From Chitinophagaceae bacterium (GTDB lineage Bacteria > Bacteroidota > Bacteroidia > Chitinophagales > Chitinophagaceae): DNA of 64,000 bases. The notes beneath the pieces are model-generated. The model was given only the letters and a program-made list of their open reading frames with translations. It did not search any database and was not told where the DNA came from. Positions 44,630 through 53,975 of the stretch are shown piece after piece. Both the position numbers and the translations under genes were made by a program. The stretch's first letter is position 1, and every line of letters begins with the position of its first letter. The stretch is taken from positions 91,389 to 155,388 of the forward strand of contig JALNZE010000005.1 of the NCBI GenBank assembly GCA_023229465.1, given 5' to 3'.

Positions 44630-47600
44630 CTATCTCATAGAGGCTTCGTTAAGAATGGTGTTTTTTAAAGCTGCAGCATCCTCAATTTTCTTAAAGCTTA
44701 TGTTTCCAACAAAAGGCTCATCCAGTTTTTTTAAGAAGGCCAATATTAAGCCCTTCATCTCCGGATCAGATTGCACTACCACCTGAGCAGGAGATGAAGT
44801 AGTTGCACCTGCGGTATCAAAAATTCCGCCGTCTTTAAAATGCCTTAACTTCTGTAGGCGTCTTGTGGTGCCGGTATAATCAATAGTTTGTAATGGCCTG
44901 GTTTGCCATTGTGGTAATACCGGGGCACCATTACGGTGCATGCTGCTATGTAGCAGGGTATCTACAATGTTTTTATTATTGCGATAGGTGTTATCGCTTA
45001 AAATCATATACGGCTCATTGCCTTCCATCTCACCCACTTTTTGTCCGGTTAGGCTATCAATCATATTAATGCCTCCCTGGATGTGTTTGGCGCCCTTAGT
45101 AACACCACCTTTGCCAAACTTCTGACCCGATATCGCAGCTATTTGTGCGAGGGTTGTTCCAACGGTAAAGGCAATATTAATAGCTCTGAACGCACCAAGT
45201 GAAAGAATATCTGCAGCTCCTGGCTTGGCAGCTAAAACAGCAGTTATGCCCATAGCTCCATTAATTAACGCCTGGGTAAGGGCTATTCTTTTACCTCTTT
45301 CAAGCTGTTTCTTTTCAAGCTCATCTTTTTTCTTTTGATCTGCAGCGTCTAATGCGGCTAACCTTTTTTGTTTTTCCTGCTCAGTAATAACCTCGTTTTT
45401 AGCCAGGCTCTCTATCGATTTTCTGCGTGCATCATTTGCCTTAAGTTCTTTATCAAGCAGCGCCTTCTCTTTGTTATTGCGAGCCTGGTTAAACGTGTCA
45501 AGTATGCTAAGCGCATTAGATATATAACCAAGCACTTCATTAATCTGACTGGCATAAAAATCGATTGTTACTTCGTTCTCTTTCTGCCGGTAGCGTTCAC
45601 GAATAACCGCTTTCTGCTGTTCTGTTAATTCAGTAGCTGACAGCTCCTGTGCTTTCTGAACTTCTAATAAATTAAGTTCAGCTTTTAGGCGTTCTTGGTT
45701 ATGGGGAGTTGATACTAATACCCGAAGCTCTGCTGCAGCTAACTGGTTGGCCCTATCTTTTTGAATTTGTTTTTTAGCATCGGCGGCCAGTTCCTCATTA
45801 CTTTTTGTCTTATCATCAATGGCCTCCTTGTTCTTTTTTTTCTTAAACTGCACCAGGTCGTCTTCTGCCTTTTTAACATTACCAAGTGGCCCGTTTATGT
45901 AGCTCTGTGCAATGGCAATTAGAAAATCAAGCGCATCAATGTCTATCTTTCGTACATCCGCATCCAGCCGTTTTTTATCAATAACCTGGTCGGTATATTG
46001 TTTCAGCTTTATTTCTTTCTGCTGCTCTGCACTATCAATAGCGGCCTGTATTGATCTTTTATAACTTTCATCCTGATTTTCTTTGTCCAGCTTTGTACCA
46101 AATGCCAACAGTTTTTGGCGTTCCTGTTCTAACAGGAACGCAACGGCCCTATCCTTTTCTTTTTCTACCTCAATAATATTCAGGCCATGTTTTACGGCTT
46201 CGCCAATCAGCTCTTCATATTTGTGCTTTATGCGGTCTATTTCTTTTTCATCGGCCTTTTTCCCAACCTGCTGTAGCTCAAACTCAAAGTCTTTAAGTCT
46301 ACGTAACAACTCCTGTTGTTTTTTTATCTCTTTATCATCAGGTGGAAGAGAAATATCAGTGGCATCTGGACTTCCATTTTGAATACCGGGAACTTTTTTG
46401 ATTTTATTATTAAGCTCCTCCGTTTTTTTATCTAAAAATGCAATCTGTGCATTTACGTCTGCAATGCTTTTATCAATCTCACTTCTCTTTTTGGCAAAAA
46501 GGTCGAAATTCTGTTTACCTGTAGTTTGAATAGCCTTGCCATTAATTATAAGGGGGGAGGCCTTACCGGCATCCTGTGGTCTTTTTTGTGTTAAATCAAG
46601 TAATTCTTTTTCCAGATCAACCCTTTTTTCAAATAGCGCCTTTTGCTGGGCTGCAGCCGTTAAAGCATCTATATAATTATTAACCTGTGTAGTAAGTTTT
46701 CCTGTTTTTGTGGCCTCTAAATCAAGATCACCAAAGAACTTTGGATTAATGGCAATTATACCATCAATTGCTTTTTTTCTTTCTATATCGGTTTTGGTAA
46801 CATCATGCGCAGCTTTTTCGTAGTCATGTAATTTTAATACCGTTTTTGCCACATGCTGATTAGCGGTTTCCTGTATTGAGGCCCAAGATTCCTGAACTTT
46901 CTTACCCCTTGATAATTCTTCGTTGGCTCTCTGTTGTGCAGCAGTAACCGCTTTAGTACTGCCAGCAAATAAATGGTAGGCAATAGCTGCTGCGCCAATC
47001 AGTCCGAGTATTATACCAATTGGGCCAAGACTGGCTCCCATTGCATAGTTGTAAAACTGTTGTGCAGCAGCAGCCAGTGTTAATCTACCCTTAACAAGGT
47101 CTAATGCTATGATATATGCCATTTGTGCACGAGTGGCGATATCTTGCGTGATAGCTGTAATCTTAGTTACAGTAGCATTATAAATTTTTAAAGCAGAATC
47201 TTTTATTATTGAGGCGCCGGTTTTAATATAATTAGCATTCAGTAAACCCAAACCTGCGGCTAATAGGTAAAGGCCGTTTTGATTTTCTTTAATCCATTGT
47301 GGAGCGGCCTTTAATACATCAATGAAGGAAGAGAAGTTTCTGATTAAGCCAACAATAAAGTTTGTTATCGTTTCACTTTGAACCAGTGCCCCTATTTTCT
47401 TTCCAAGCTTATCCATTTCTGCACCAAGCGTGTTATTATTAAGCGAAAACTGTTCTGTAATTTTATCAGTTTTTTTCAAGCTCTCCGTTGCCAAATTAGA
47501 ACGCTGTGATAACAGGTCAATATTCTGGCTTAGTTTTACTAAAACCTCTTTGGCTCCAACGCCCTGCGTTTCCATATCCTGTATTACTGCATTTAAAGCA

Positions 47601-48838
47601 ACTACATCACTGCCGCCTTTTTTAAAACCTTCCAAAACTTTTTGAAAAGCTGCAAAAGGGTTATCGCGCAACTCATTTTTAAATTCTCTTATCCCTACGC
47701 CAGCAACCCGGGCAAAAGAATCTGCGTTTGATATCATTTTATCAAACAGCTTTACCATAGCCGTTCCACCTCGTTCAGGGTTAATAGCCAGCTCCTGCAT
47801 GGTGGCTGATAGCCCCAAAATTTCACCAGATGTAAGTTTGGCAGTAGATATAAGAGGGGAGAGCCGTTTAGCAAAATCGCTTACTACCGGGGCCGTAGCG
47901 GCACCTTCCTGTGCCAGGGTTACCAGTGCATTACCAATATTGCCCAGGTCTTTATCAATGTGATCGCTTTTAATGTCGGTAAAAACGTTTCTTAATAAAG
48001 CGAGCTCAGTAGTTATCTGTTCGGCGCCGCCGCTAAACTCTGAGCCTAACACCACATTGGCGCGGTCTATCTGTTCTACAAATCCGAGCAGATCTTCTTT
48101 AGCCACATTAAACTGTCCACCAATTTCTGCAATCTTCAAAAGATCTGATTGTGCAGTTCGTGTATCAATTTTTTTAAATTCGCTTGCCAACTGGCGAACT
48201 TCAGCACTGGCCAGTCCTGTTGTTTGCTGTACTTTAGCCAGGCTATCGCTCATCTTGGCATTGCCACTTACAATGCCAGATATGTAGCCGGAAATAGCCC
48301 CTACAGCGCTTTGAATGGTATTGCCTATCAATACACCAAATGCAACTACTTTAGCTTCTTGCAGCCAACTGCGTTGGGCATTAGCAACACCAAACATTGA
48401 GGTGCGCATTTTATCAAGGTCTGCAGAAGCTTTTTTGTATACAGCACTCTTGGCATCTAATTCTTCCTGTGTACCTATAAAACGTTTCAACTCATTTCTT
48501 AAGCGTGAAACATAGTTTTCCATTTGCTTGAACGATGGAGTAATGCCACTATCTATCTGCTGTTTTATTTTAAGCTGCGCATCGCCGGTTTCTTTCAGGC
48601 TTTTGTTATAGCCGTTTATTTTTATGCCAAGTTCGTTATACCGGGCTTCCAGTTTTTTTATATCGCCACCGGCGGCGGCAGTATCTTTTATCTTCTGCAG
48701 CAATTTCTCCTGTTCCTTACGGGCATTGGCTATTTTGGTATTAAATCCATCCGCTTTTACCTGTAGTCTGCCAAGGGCATCTTCTGCAGCAGCCTGGTCA
48801 ATGAAAATAACTACCCGTTTATTTTTTACATCGCTCAT
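44630..48838 (-). CDS. Tail tape measure protein (1,402 aa)
   Basis: The longest late gene. Coiled-coil start (~1-140), a conserved tape-measure core with LQELAINPERGGTAMVKLFD (TP901-type), hydrophobic segments (GLYLLAAGLGLLNANYI and GPIGIILGLIGAAAIAYHLF) and very long charged coiled coil (~640-1,200). It sets tail length, so the phage is a long-tailed one. The start codon overlaps the stop of the 125-aa gene (TAATG). Confidence 0.9.
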   Translation of the reverse strand: MSDVKNKRVVIFIDQAAAEDALGRLQVKADGFNTKIANARKEQEKLLQKIKDTAAAGGDIKKLEARYNELGIKINGYNKSLKETGDAQLKIKQQIDSGITPSFKQMENYVSRLRNELKRFIGTQEELDAKSAVYKKASADLDKMRTSMFGVANAQRSWLQEAKVVAFGVLIGNTIQSAVGAISGYISGIVSGNAKMSDSLAKVQQTTGLASAEVRQLASEFKKIDTRTAQSDLLKIAEIGGQFNVAKEDLLGFVEQIDRANVVLGSEFSGGAEQITTELALLRNVFTDIKSDHIDKDLGNIGNALVTLAQEGAATAPVVSDFAKRLSPLISTAKLTSGEILGLSATMQELAINPERGGTAMVKLFDKMISNADSFARVAGVGIREFKNELRDNPFAAFQKVLEGFKKGGSDVVALNAVIQDMETQGVGAKEVLVKLSQNIDLLSQRSNLATESLKKTDKITEQFSLNNNTLGAEMDKLGKKIGALVQSETITNFIVGLIRNFSSFIDVLKAAPQWIKENQNGLYLLAAGLGLLNANYIKTGASIIKDSALKIYNATVTKITAITQDIATRAQMAYIIALDLVKGRLTLAAAAQQFYNYAMGASLGPIGIILGLIGAAAIAYHLFAGSTKAVTAAQQRANEELSRGKKVQESWASIQETANQHVAKTVLKLHDYEKAAHDVTKTDIERKKAIDGIIAINPKFFGDLDLEATKTGKLTTQVNNYIDALTAAAQQKALFEKRVDLEKELLDLTQKRPQDAGKASPLIINGKAIQTTGKQNFDLFAKKRSEIDKSIADVNAQIAFLDKKTEELNNKIKKVPGIQNGSPDATDISLPPDDKEIKKQQELLRRLKDFEFELQQVGKKADEKEIDRIKHKYEELIGEAVKHGLNIIEVEKEKDRAVAFLLEQERQKLLAFGTKLDKENQDESYKRSIQAAIDSAEQQKEIKLKQYTDQVIDKKRLDADVRKIDIDALDFLIAIAQSYINGPLGNVKKAEDDLVQFKKKKNKEAIDDKTKSNEELAADAKKQIQKDRANQLAAAELRVLVSTPHNQERLKAELNLLEVQKAQELSATELTEQQKAVIRERYRQKENEVTIDFYASQINEVLGYISNALSILDTFNQARNNKEKALLDKELKANDARRKSIESLAKNEVITEQEKQKRLAALDAADQKKKDELEKKQLERGKRIALTQALINGAMGITAVLAAKPGAADILSLGAFRAINIAFTVGTTLAQIAAISGQKFGKGGVTKGAKHIQGGINMIDSLTGQKVGEMEGNEPYMILSDNTYRNNKNIVDTLLHSSMHRNGAPVLPQWQTRPLQTIDYTGTTRRLQKLRHFKDGGIFDTAGATTSSPAQVVVQSDPEMKGLILAFLKKLDEPFVGNISFKKIEDAAALKNTILNEASMR

Positions 48839-49215
48839 TACTTAATGGTTAATGCGTTAATAACAAGATCACCCTGTCCATCGGCCACTATATCGCCAAG
48901 GGCATCCATTCGGCTATCAATCACCGGCATAAGCCACTCCTTGGCCTGTCGGGGATTATTCTTTCCGTGGCCCCGGCTTACGCCCTTATGCAGGAATATG
49001 GCACTGCGGGGCATAGAGTAACTAATACGGTTTACCAGTTCAAAATCTTTCCTGAGCTTACTGCGAAAGGCGTTAATTAATGGTCGTGGGTTTTGAGAGT
49101 ACCGGTATCTCTTTATGTTTAATCCATCTATGCTATCCCGTACCTGGCTTACAGTTTCATCGTTCCACTGTTCGATGTTGGCATTGAGCGCCGCGATATC
49201 TGATTGGTTGAACAT
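48838..49215 (-). CDS. Tail completion-like protein (125 aa)
   Basis: Short helical protein (MFNQSDIAALNANIEQWNDE) with a basic middle and SYSMPRSAIFLHKGVSRGHGK. Size and location next to the tape measure fit a gp10-like or tail-terminator protein. It overlaps the tape measure start by one nt and follows a strong terminator. Confidence 0.55.
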   Translation of the reverse strand: MFNQSDIAALNANIEQWNDETVSQVRDSIDGLNIKRYRYSQNPRPLINAFRSKLRKDFELVNRISYSMPRSAIFLHKGVSRGHGKNNPRQAKEWLMPVIDSRMDALGDIVADGQGDLVINALTIK

Positions 49216-49229
49216 GGTGGTAGGTTATT

Positions 49230-49269
49230 AACAAAGCCCCGCCCGGCTATACCGAAACGGGGCTTTGTT
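49230..49269. terminator. Bidirectional GC-rich terminator in tail module
   Basis: 12-bp perfect stem AACAAAGCCCCG/CGGGGCTTTGTT, loop 16 nt, between the 71-aa and 125-aa genes. It probably reduces readthrough from capsid and tube genes into the tape measure. Confidence 0.75.
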
Positions 49270-49287
49270 TAGTGAGTTAAGCCGCGG

Positions 49288-49503
49288 TTATTTTGTGTTG
49301 CCGGTAGTATTATCATCGGCTTTTATGTTTGGCTTCTGAACCCGTTTTGCTTTGATATTTGGATTACCTGCATTTAACAGTAGCTCTGCTACCGGTACAG
49401 GTATATCCTTCAGCTTGCCGGTATAGAAATCGGAGATAACTGATATATCAGATTTAGCCAGGTTCTCAAAACGAGTCGCAACCTCTGTGTTTGTAAATTC
49501 CAT
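49288..49503 (-). CDS. Small tail protein, chaperone-like position (71 aa)
   Basis: MEFTNTEVATRFENLAKSDI..., ends KPNIKADDNTTGNTK. Placed between the tube-like protein and tape measure, where tail assembly chaperones lie. No frameshift extension seen. Unknown family. Confidence 0.55.
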   Translation of the reverse strand: MEFTNTEVATRFENLAKSDISVISDFYTGKLKDIPVPVAELLLNAGNPNIKAKRVQKPNIKADDNTTGNTK

Positions 49504-49529
49504 ATTGGTATTTTAAAACGGGTTAACAA

Positions 49530-50069
49530 TTAAGCCCTTTCTGAAATCGCAGCAGTATAGAAATACTTGCTGATGGTTTCCAGGGTAAGCTCATAACCTT
49601 TGGCACCGCTTTTCAGTTGGCCGCTGGTAAAGCTTCCTTTTTGCGCTTTAGCAGGTGCACAACCACAACCAAACTGAATGAACTTTTTACCAATACACTG
49701 GTCTTGTACAAACAGGATCAGTTCCTCATTCAGGAAGTTGTTGATTAATTCCAGAGTAATGGCGCCATCTCCAACAAAGAAGATTTTAGGAGTCCAGAGA
49801 ATACGCAGGCTTCCAGACTCTCCCTGTGTTTCACCCGGAGCCTCAATGGTATCCTGCTTAACATAAATACTCATCGCTTCTTTTCCTACGGCCCATACGT
49901 GAGCCGTTGCAATAGTGTATTGTTCGCCGATAAGCGGTGTAACGGGGGTTAACACAGGTTCTTGCAGGGTTGTAAAATCAGTTTTCAGGTTTAACCAGGC
50001 TTTCAGGTAACCTGTCTCCTGCAGACTAACATCAGCCCTTTTGTAATTTTGATAACGACCAGTATTCAT
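49530..50069 (-). CDS. Tail tube-like phage protein (179 aa)
   Basis: Strand-rich, with GEQYTIATAHVWAVGKEAMSI, LRILWTPKIFFVGDGAI and GYELTLETISKYFYTAA. A CGCGCAP cluster in the middle (FGCGCAP) is unusual. Length and gene order (after capsid, before tape measure) fit the major tail tube protein. Not proven. Confidence 0.55.
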   Translation of the reverse strand: MNTGRYQNYKRADVSLQETGYLKAWLNLKTDFTTLQEPVLTPVTPLIGEQYTIATAHVWAVGKEAMSIYVKQDTIEAPGETQGESGSLRILWTPKIFFVGDGAITLELINNFLNEELILFVQDQCIGKKFIQFGCGCAPAKAQKGSFTSGQLKSGAKGYELTLETISKYFYTAAISERA

Positions 50070-50099
50070 GGCAAATAATTTTATTTTTGAATAATATGG

Positions 50100-50513
50100 T
50101 TACAGTACTTTCAACATCCCACTTTTGTTGGCAATCAGCTCGTTCTGGATAGTTTCATCCTTCGCGATTTCGGCCGCAGTTAAGGCAACACCTTTATGTG
50201 TTATCTTAAACCAGTTAAACCCGTAGGTAATACCTCCATTTTTAAACTTGAAGTCTTTCAGGTTGATATCAGTAACGGGCACTGATGCTTTCTTTTCCTT
50301 GCCTTTGCCAGAAGAAAGTTTCTCAACTTCTAAAGTCAATTTTTCGTTTATTTTTAAGATATCATCTCGCTCTTTTGTTAAAGAGGACATATCTTCTTTA
50401 GCCTGGTTGAGCTCTACAGTAACAGTGGCAAGATTCTCATTGGCCTTATTAAGCTGTAGCTTCAGGTCTTTTACCTGATCTTCTGCGCTGAAGGTTTTAT
50501 TATCTGTTGACAT
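50100..50513 (-). CDS. Coiled-coil phage protein (137 aa)
   Basis: Residues ~10-70 form a long coiled coil (KDLKLQLNKANENLATV, LTLEVEKLSSGKGK), then a small globular part (FKNGGITYGFNWFKITHKGV). It follows the major capsid gene, so it may be a head-decoration, neck or scaffold-type protein. Confidence 0.55.
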   Translation of the reverse strand: MSTDNKTFSAEDQVKDLKLQLNKANENLATVTVELNQAKEDMSSLTKERDDILKINEKLTLEVEKLSSGKGKEKKASVPVTDINLKDFKFKNGGITYGFNWFKITHKGVALTAAEIAKDETIQNELIANKSGMLKVL

Positions 50514-50532
50514 GGTTAAGTATTTTAATTTT

Positions 50533-50562
50533 AATCAGCCCTCATATTTCAAAGGGCTGATT
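50533..50562 (-). terminator. Hairpin after capsid gene
   Basis: AATCAGCCCT/AGGGCTGATT, 10-bp perfect stem, loop 10 nt, 12 nt beyond the capsid stop. Partial attenuation would raise capsid mRNA relative to later genes. Confidence 0.6.
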
Positions 50563-50573
50563 GGTTCATCGTT

Positions 50574-51566
50574 TTATGCCAGATCTTGGTCGTTATGGAA
50601 AACGAATTCAGGAACCTCGAAATTCAACGCCTCCCAGAAGTCGGTATAAGCACTTACCACACGTGGAGAAAACTCTTTTACCAGCATTGAATTTGCCAGA
50701 GAAGCTTTCTTTTGAGGACGGATTCGATTCAGAGGGACAGAGCACCAAATCAGATCAGATCCCTGGTGGCTTTCAAGTCCAACAATGCTTACCTGGGGGA
50801 AGTCTTCAAGAATAACCAAGCCACTTACACCTTGATCAGTTACGAAGTTGAACTCCTTTCCATATTTTGCACGCTTGCCTCTGCGGTATTTGTACCGGTT
50901 ATCCTTACTCATAAAAATAAAGTCTATCTTATCTCTGAACTGAGAAGGTATTTGGGCGAACCACTCTTCTATCTGAGTACAGAAATCGGCATCAGAAGCA
51001 GCAGGGGCTCCCATTGCGATGGCGCCATTACCTAAATTGGTTCGACCGGCTGTATTATAACCACGTATAACCTTGCGTAAACCATCCATTGAAGTTCCGG
51101 CATCGCCTGCAATACCTGCTACAGGGGCGGCGTACACGCCCTTAAAGTATTCTGCGGTTTCAAAGTCCTCCTCCATCCTTGTATGAACGTGCTGATCCAT
51201 CCACCAGCGAACAAATGGCCATTTTGCGCGCTCTACTTCCTCTACATTGGTAAGGAAACCAAGGTAAGATGGCTCCAGATCGTCCGGAGTTTCCAGAAGA
51301 TCAACCTTTAATTTAAAAAGCGGAAACAGGTTTGGCACAAAAGTAGTAGTACCGATGGGCGTATAAGCCTTTTGGAATGGTTGTACAACTCGGTTTAATG
51401 AAGATAGGTTACCACGCCAGATAGTATCTTCTGTGGGCCTGGTACTGAAATATTTTGCTGTTTCAGAAGGCTTATACAGCATGCTTCTGAGATTCTTCTG
51501 GTTGTCGGAACCAGGTTTATAGTATGCGCCAAATTGGGCTACTACTTGTGCTACTTCTATTGCCAT
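50574..51566 (-). CDS. Major capsid protein (330 aa)
   Basis: Follows the S49 protease-scaffold gene and has a capsid-like organisation: MAIEVAQVVAQFGAYYKPGSDN, a middle ERAKWPFVRWWMDQHVHTRM, an insertion DGLRKVIRGYNTAGRTNLG, and a C-terminal NRIRPQKKASLANSMLVKEF..VSAYTDFWEALNFEVPEFVF. Similar to capsids of Bacteroidota phages rather than to HK97 by eye. Terminated by a hairpin. Confidence rests on context and length. Confidence 0.7.
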   Translation of the reverse strand: MAIEVAQVVAQFGAYYKPGSDNQKNLRSMLYKPSETAKYFSTRPTEDTIWRGNLSSLNRVVQPFQKAYTPIGTTTFVPNLFPLFKLKVDLLETPDDLEPSYLGFLTNVEEVERAKWPFVRWWMDQHVHTRMEEDFETAEYFKGVYAAPVAGIAGDAGTSMDGLRKVIRGYNTAGRTNLGNGAIAMGAPAASDADFCTQIEEWFAQIPSQFRDKIDFIFMSKDNRYKYRRGKRAKYGKEFNFVTDQGVSGLVILEDFPQVSIVGLESHQGSDLIWCSVPLNRIRPQKKASLANSMLVKEFSPRVVSAYTDFWEALNFEVPEFVFHNDQDLA

Positions 51567-51598
51567 AACGCAGTATTTATAAGGGTTTACAATTTTGT

Positions 51599-52867
51599 TT
51601 AAATTTTGTTATAGAGATCCTTCTGGAAATCCATTTTCGTAGCATCAACATTTTCTCCACCACCTGTTTTATCTTTTTCTGAAATCACAGTGCTAACAGT
51701 TGCCCCATCACTTTTACTGAGTTTTACAACCTCTTCTTCCAGGGATGTTATCTTGGTATTATTTGCAGCAATAGTTTGCTCCAACTGAGATACTCTGGTC
51801 TGCAAACCATCGCGTTCAGTAGTAATTGTGGCCAGGCTTGTTTTAAACCGGTCAAGCTCTGTAATAACAGCTTCCATACTGTCTACATTGGCATCGCTCA
51901 GTTTAATTTCAGAGGCCGAACCTACTGCTGTTGAAAAGCCAATCAGTCCGAGAAAATTTTTCCATTTCATGGTATTCGATTTTTGGGTTTGTGTAAGTGT
52001 TTGTTGTGCCTGGCCAAGTTCCAAGGCCTTTTTTACGGCACCTTCAAAATTGCCTATTGCATCTACAAGACCTCTTTTCATTGCTTCAGAGGCTATGTAA
52101 TGACCGCCATTCAATACAGTCTTATCTGCGTTGGGAAGGTTTTTTTGAATAGCAGAAGTAAATATGCCATTGAGCGGATCTAGCCATGTTTTAATAAGTG
52201 GCTCGTAGTTCGATTTGCCGTCCTGGTTTTTACCATTGGCCTCACGGAACTGGATATTTTTTTGCGTACTATCTGAAGCATATACCTCGTGCGATTTAAT
52301 TCCGATTTTATCATAATAAGCAGTAAAATCGCGCCAGGAGCACATTGTACCAATACTGCCAACAGTAGCCGTTTCGCTTGAAGCAATACGGAAAGCGGTT
52401 GAAGAGCCTAACCACATGGCGGCGCTACACATCATCCCGTTAACAAACGTAACAACGGGCTTTTTGCTATTAGCAAGCTCTATGGCAAATTCCTGTGTGC
52501 CATCAACAGAGCCTCCCGGACTGTCAACGCGAAAAACAATAGCACTGATAGAAGGATTATCATTGGCCTGCTGCAGGGCTTTTGCAAGAGATTGCGTGCC
52601 TACAGATCCACAATAATCGTATTTCATAACAGCGCCATGAAGCTCTATTACAGCAACGCCGTTGTTAACAGCGTCTGTGACAGAACCAATCCGGTTAGCT
52701 TTCGCATCAACTGCCCAGGCATATTCTTTGGGTTGCTCATCTTCATCGCCAAGATCTACAGCCTCTCCTGCAAATAGCTTATGAACCATTAACGACAGGC
52801 TTTCTGCGTAAGATGGCAAAAGCATCCACGTAGTATTAACGGCCTGTAGCAAAACTTTGATATTCAT
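51599..52867 (-). CDS. S49 prohead protease fused to scaffold-like coiled coil
   Basis: 422 residues. Protease part (~70-280) of the SppA/S49 family: VDSPGGSVDG (115-124) for substrate binding and GMMCSAAMWLGSS (144-156) with the likely nucleophile Ser148. The remainder (~300-400) contains a coiled coil (ITELDRFKTSLATITTERD and following) of scaffold type. This protease-scaffold fusion is common in phages that mature the head by proteolysis. It follows motif copy 3, 33 nt upstream, and precedes the capsid gene by 32 nt. Confidence 0.85.
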   Translation of the reverse strand: MNIKVLLQAVNTTWMLLPSYAESLSLMVHKLFAGEAVDLGDEDEQPKEYAWAVDAKANRIGSVTDAVNNGVAVIELHGAVMKYDYCGSVGTQSLAKALQQANDNPSISAIVFRVDSPGGSVDGTQEFAIELANSKKPVVTFVNGMMCSAAMWLGSSTAFRIASSETATVGSIGTMCSWRDFTAYYDKIGIKSHEVYASDSTQKNIQFREANGKNQDGKSNYEPLIKTWLDPLNGIFTSAIQKNLPNADKTVLNGGHYIASEAMKRGLVDAIGNFEGAVKKALELGQAQQTLTQTQKSNTMKWKNFLGLIGFSTAVGSASEIKLSDANVDSMEAVITELDRFKTSLATITTERDGLQTRVSQLEQTIAANNTKITSLEEEVVKLSKSDGATVSTVISEKDKTGGGENVDATKMDFQKDLYNKI

Positions 52868-52900
52868 AAAGTAAAAGTGATTTTTAATAATGAGGCGATG

Positions 52901-52909
52901 AAGGACAGT
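52901..52909 (-). promoter_or_regulatory. ACTGTCCTT intergenic motif, copy 3
   Basis: Nine-base match, 3 nt after the stop of the 140-aa gene and 33 nt before the protease start; shares the downstream AATCACTTTTA with copy 2. Confidence 0.5.
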
Positions 52910-52912
52910 GGG

Positions 52913-53335
52913 TTAATCGGATCTTCGTAAGGTGTATATTTCAAATGTTGACACTGCGGAGCCTGATTGATATCCAATAAGCCTGTAACTTTTATATCCC
53001 TTTCGCGCCGGGAATACAAATGTTTTTTGACCATTACCGTCAACTCTGGTAAGTGAGTCCAGATTTTCAAACTTATTAGTTTTAACGGTTCCCTGGAAAT
53101 ACCAGGTACCGCTAACCGTGCCAGATACCTTAGTATCATATACGGTTATACTTTGTGTTGTGCCGTCAACCGAAAGGTTGGCATACGCCGTATCAGCATT
53201 AGTTAAGGTAGATGAAACGCCACCTGCCGAGGCGGTAGTTGCCGTTGGTAATAGGGTTGCGATCTGGGCCTTTGTGGTATTATTTAACGCGGAAAGAAGC
53301 AAAAAGCAAAGGGTAAGTGCAAATAAATTTTTCAT
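52913..53335 (-). CDS. Signal-peptide-bearing phage protein (140 aa)
   Basis: N-terminal MKNLFALTLCFLLLSALNNTTKAQ is a clear Sec signal peptide. The mature part is Ser/Thr-rich and strand-rich (TYANLSVDGTTQSITVYDTKV, KTFVFPARKGYKSYRLIGYQ), ending STFEIYTLRRSD. Family unknown. A secreted protein among structural genes is unusual; the preceding gap carries motif copy 4. Confidence 0.65.
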   Translation of the reverse strand: MKNLFALTLCFLLLSALNNTTKAQIATLLPTATTASAGGVSSTLTNADTAYANLSVDGTTQSITVYDTKVSGTVSGTWYFQGTVKTNKFENLDSLTRVDGNGQKTFVFPARKGYKSYRLIGYQSGSAVSTFEIYTLRRSD

Positions 53336-53400
53336 GTGTTTAAGAGTTTTTAATGATAAACATTTTATGGAACAAATTTGTTCTTAAATAATTGGCACTG

Positions 53401-53410
53401 AAAGGACAGT
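53401..53410 (-). promoter_or_regulatory. ACTGTCCTTT intergenic motif, copy 4
   Basis: Lies 65 nt before the next start, the longest spacing of the five, in an AT-rich 106-bp gap. Confidence 0.5.
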
Positions 53411-53441
53411 ACATTTATAGCCTCATGGGAGGTTTATATTT

Positions 53442-53726
53442 TTATTTTTGAAACCGCCCAATCTTATTAACGCTGTCGATATTGTTGCCGATCTCGAACA
53501 ATGCTATTGAAATGGAATCACGCTGCGCTTTATGAGCGACTGTATCCATCTTCGCCACCTGTTTGTTGATAAACGCGAAAATGTTATTCCATTCTGCAAG
53601 TTTGAATTTTGCAGTTACAATTGTGTTACCGGTTACTTTTTTTGGCTTCGCAGAATAATACCCAGCTGCGAATACAGATGCGAGCATGATCGCTGCGAAG
53701 GCTACTTTTGTGATTGTTTTTTTCAT
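53442..53726 (-). CDS. Small membrane-anchored phage protein (94 aa)
   Basis: MKKTITKVAFAAIMLASVFAAGYYSAKPKK gives a signal anchor or cleavable peptide; the rest is a helical, charged segment (FKLAEWNNIFAFINKQVAKMDTVAHKAQRD). No family. It follows a 78-aa gene by 2 nt. Confidence 0.6.
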   Translation of the reverse strand: MKKTITKVAFAAIMLASVFAAGYYSAKPKKVTGNTIVTAKFKLAEWNNIFAFINKQVAKMDTVAHKAQRDSISIALFEIGNNIDSVNKIGRFQK

Positions 53727-53728
53727 TG

Positions 53729-53965
53729 TTAGTTTATTTTTTTGATTAGTAAAAAGACGTTTGTATGCTTATTTTTAATGTTTTTTTGAAACAGAAGAAG
53801 CTGTTCTTCACCTGATTTTGTTTTCGCCTGTTGTGTACAGAAGAAATTCTCAAGGGTATTAACTATCTGTATACAGTTGTGTTCTTCGTAATTATCTTCC
53901 AAGAAGCTCTCCATCTGTTTTTGAAAAACATCTTTCGCTTTATTTCGTTTAATCTCGTTTAACAT
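53729..53965 (-). CDS. Small charged phage protein (78 aa)
   Basis: MLNEIKRNKAKDVFQKQMESF..., helical and Lys/Glu/Asn-rich with FCTQQAKTKSGEEQLLLFQ, ends KIN. No family recognised. It lies 10 nt after the fibre stop and shares only 2 nt spacing with the 94-aa gene. Confidence 0.5.
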   Translation of the reverse strand: MLNEIKRNKAKDVFQKQMESFLEDNYEEHNCIQIVNTLENFFCTQQAKTKSGEEQLLLFQKNIKNKHTNVFLLIKKIN

Positions 53966-53975
53966 TTTAAAAAAA

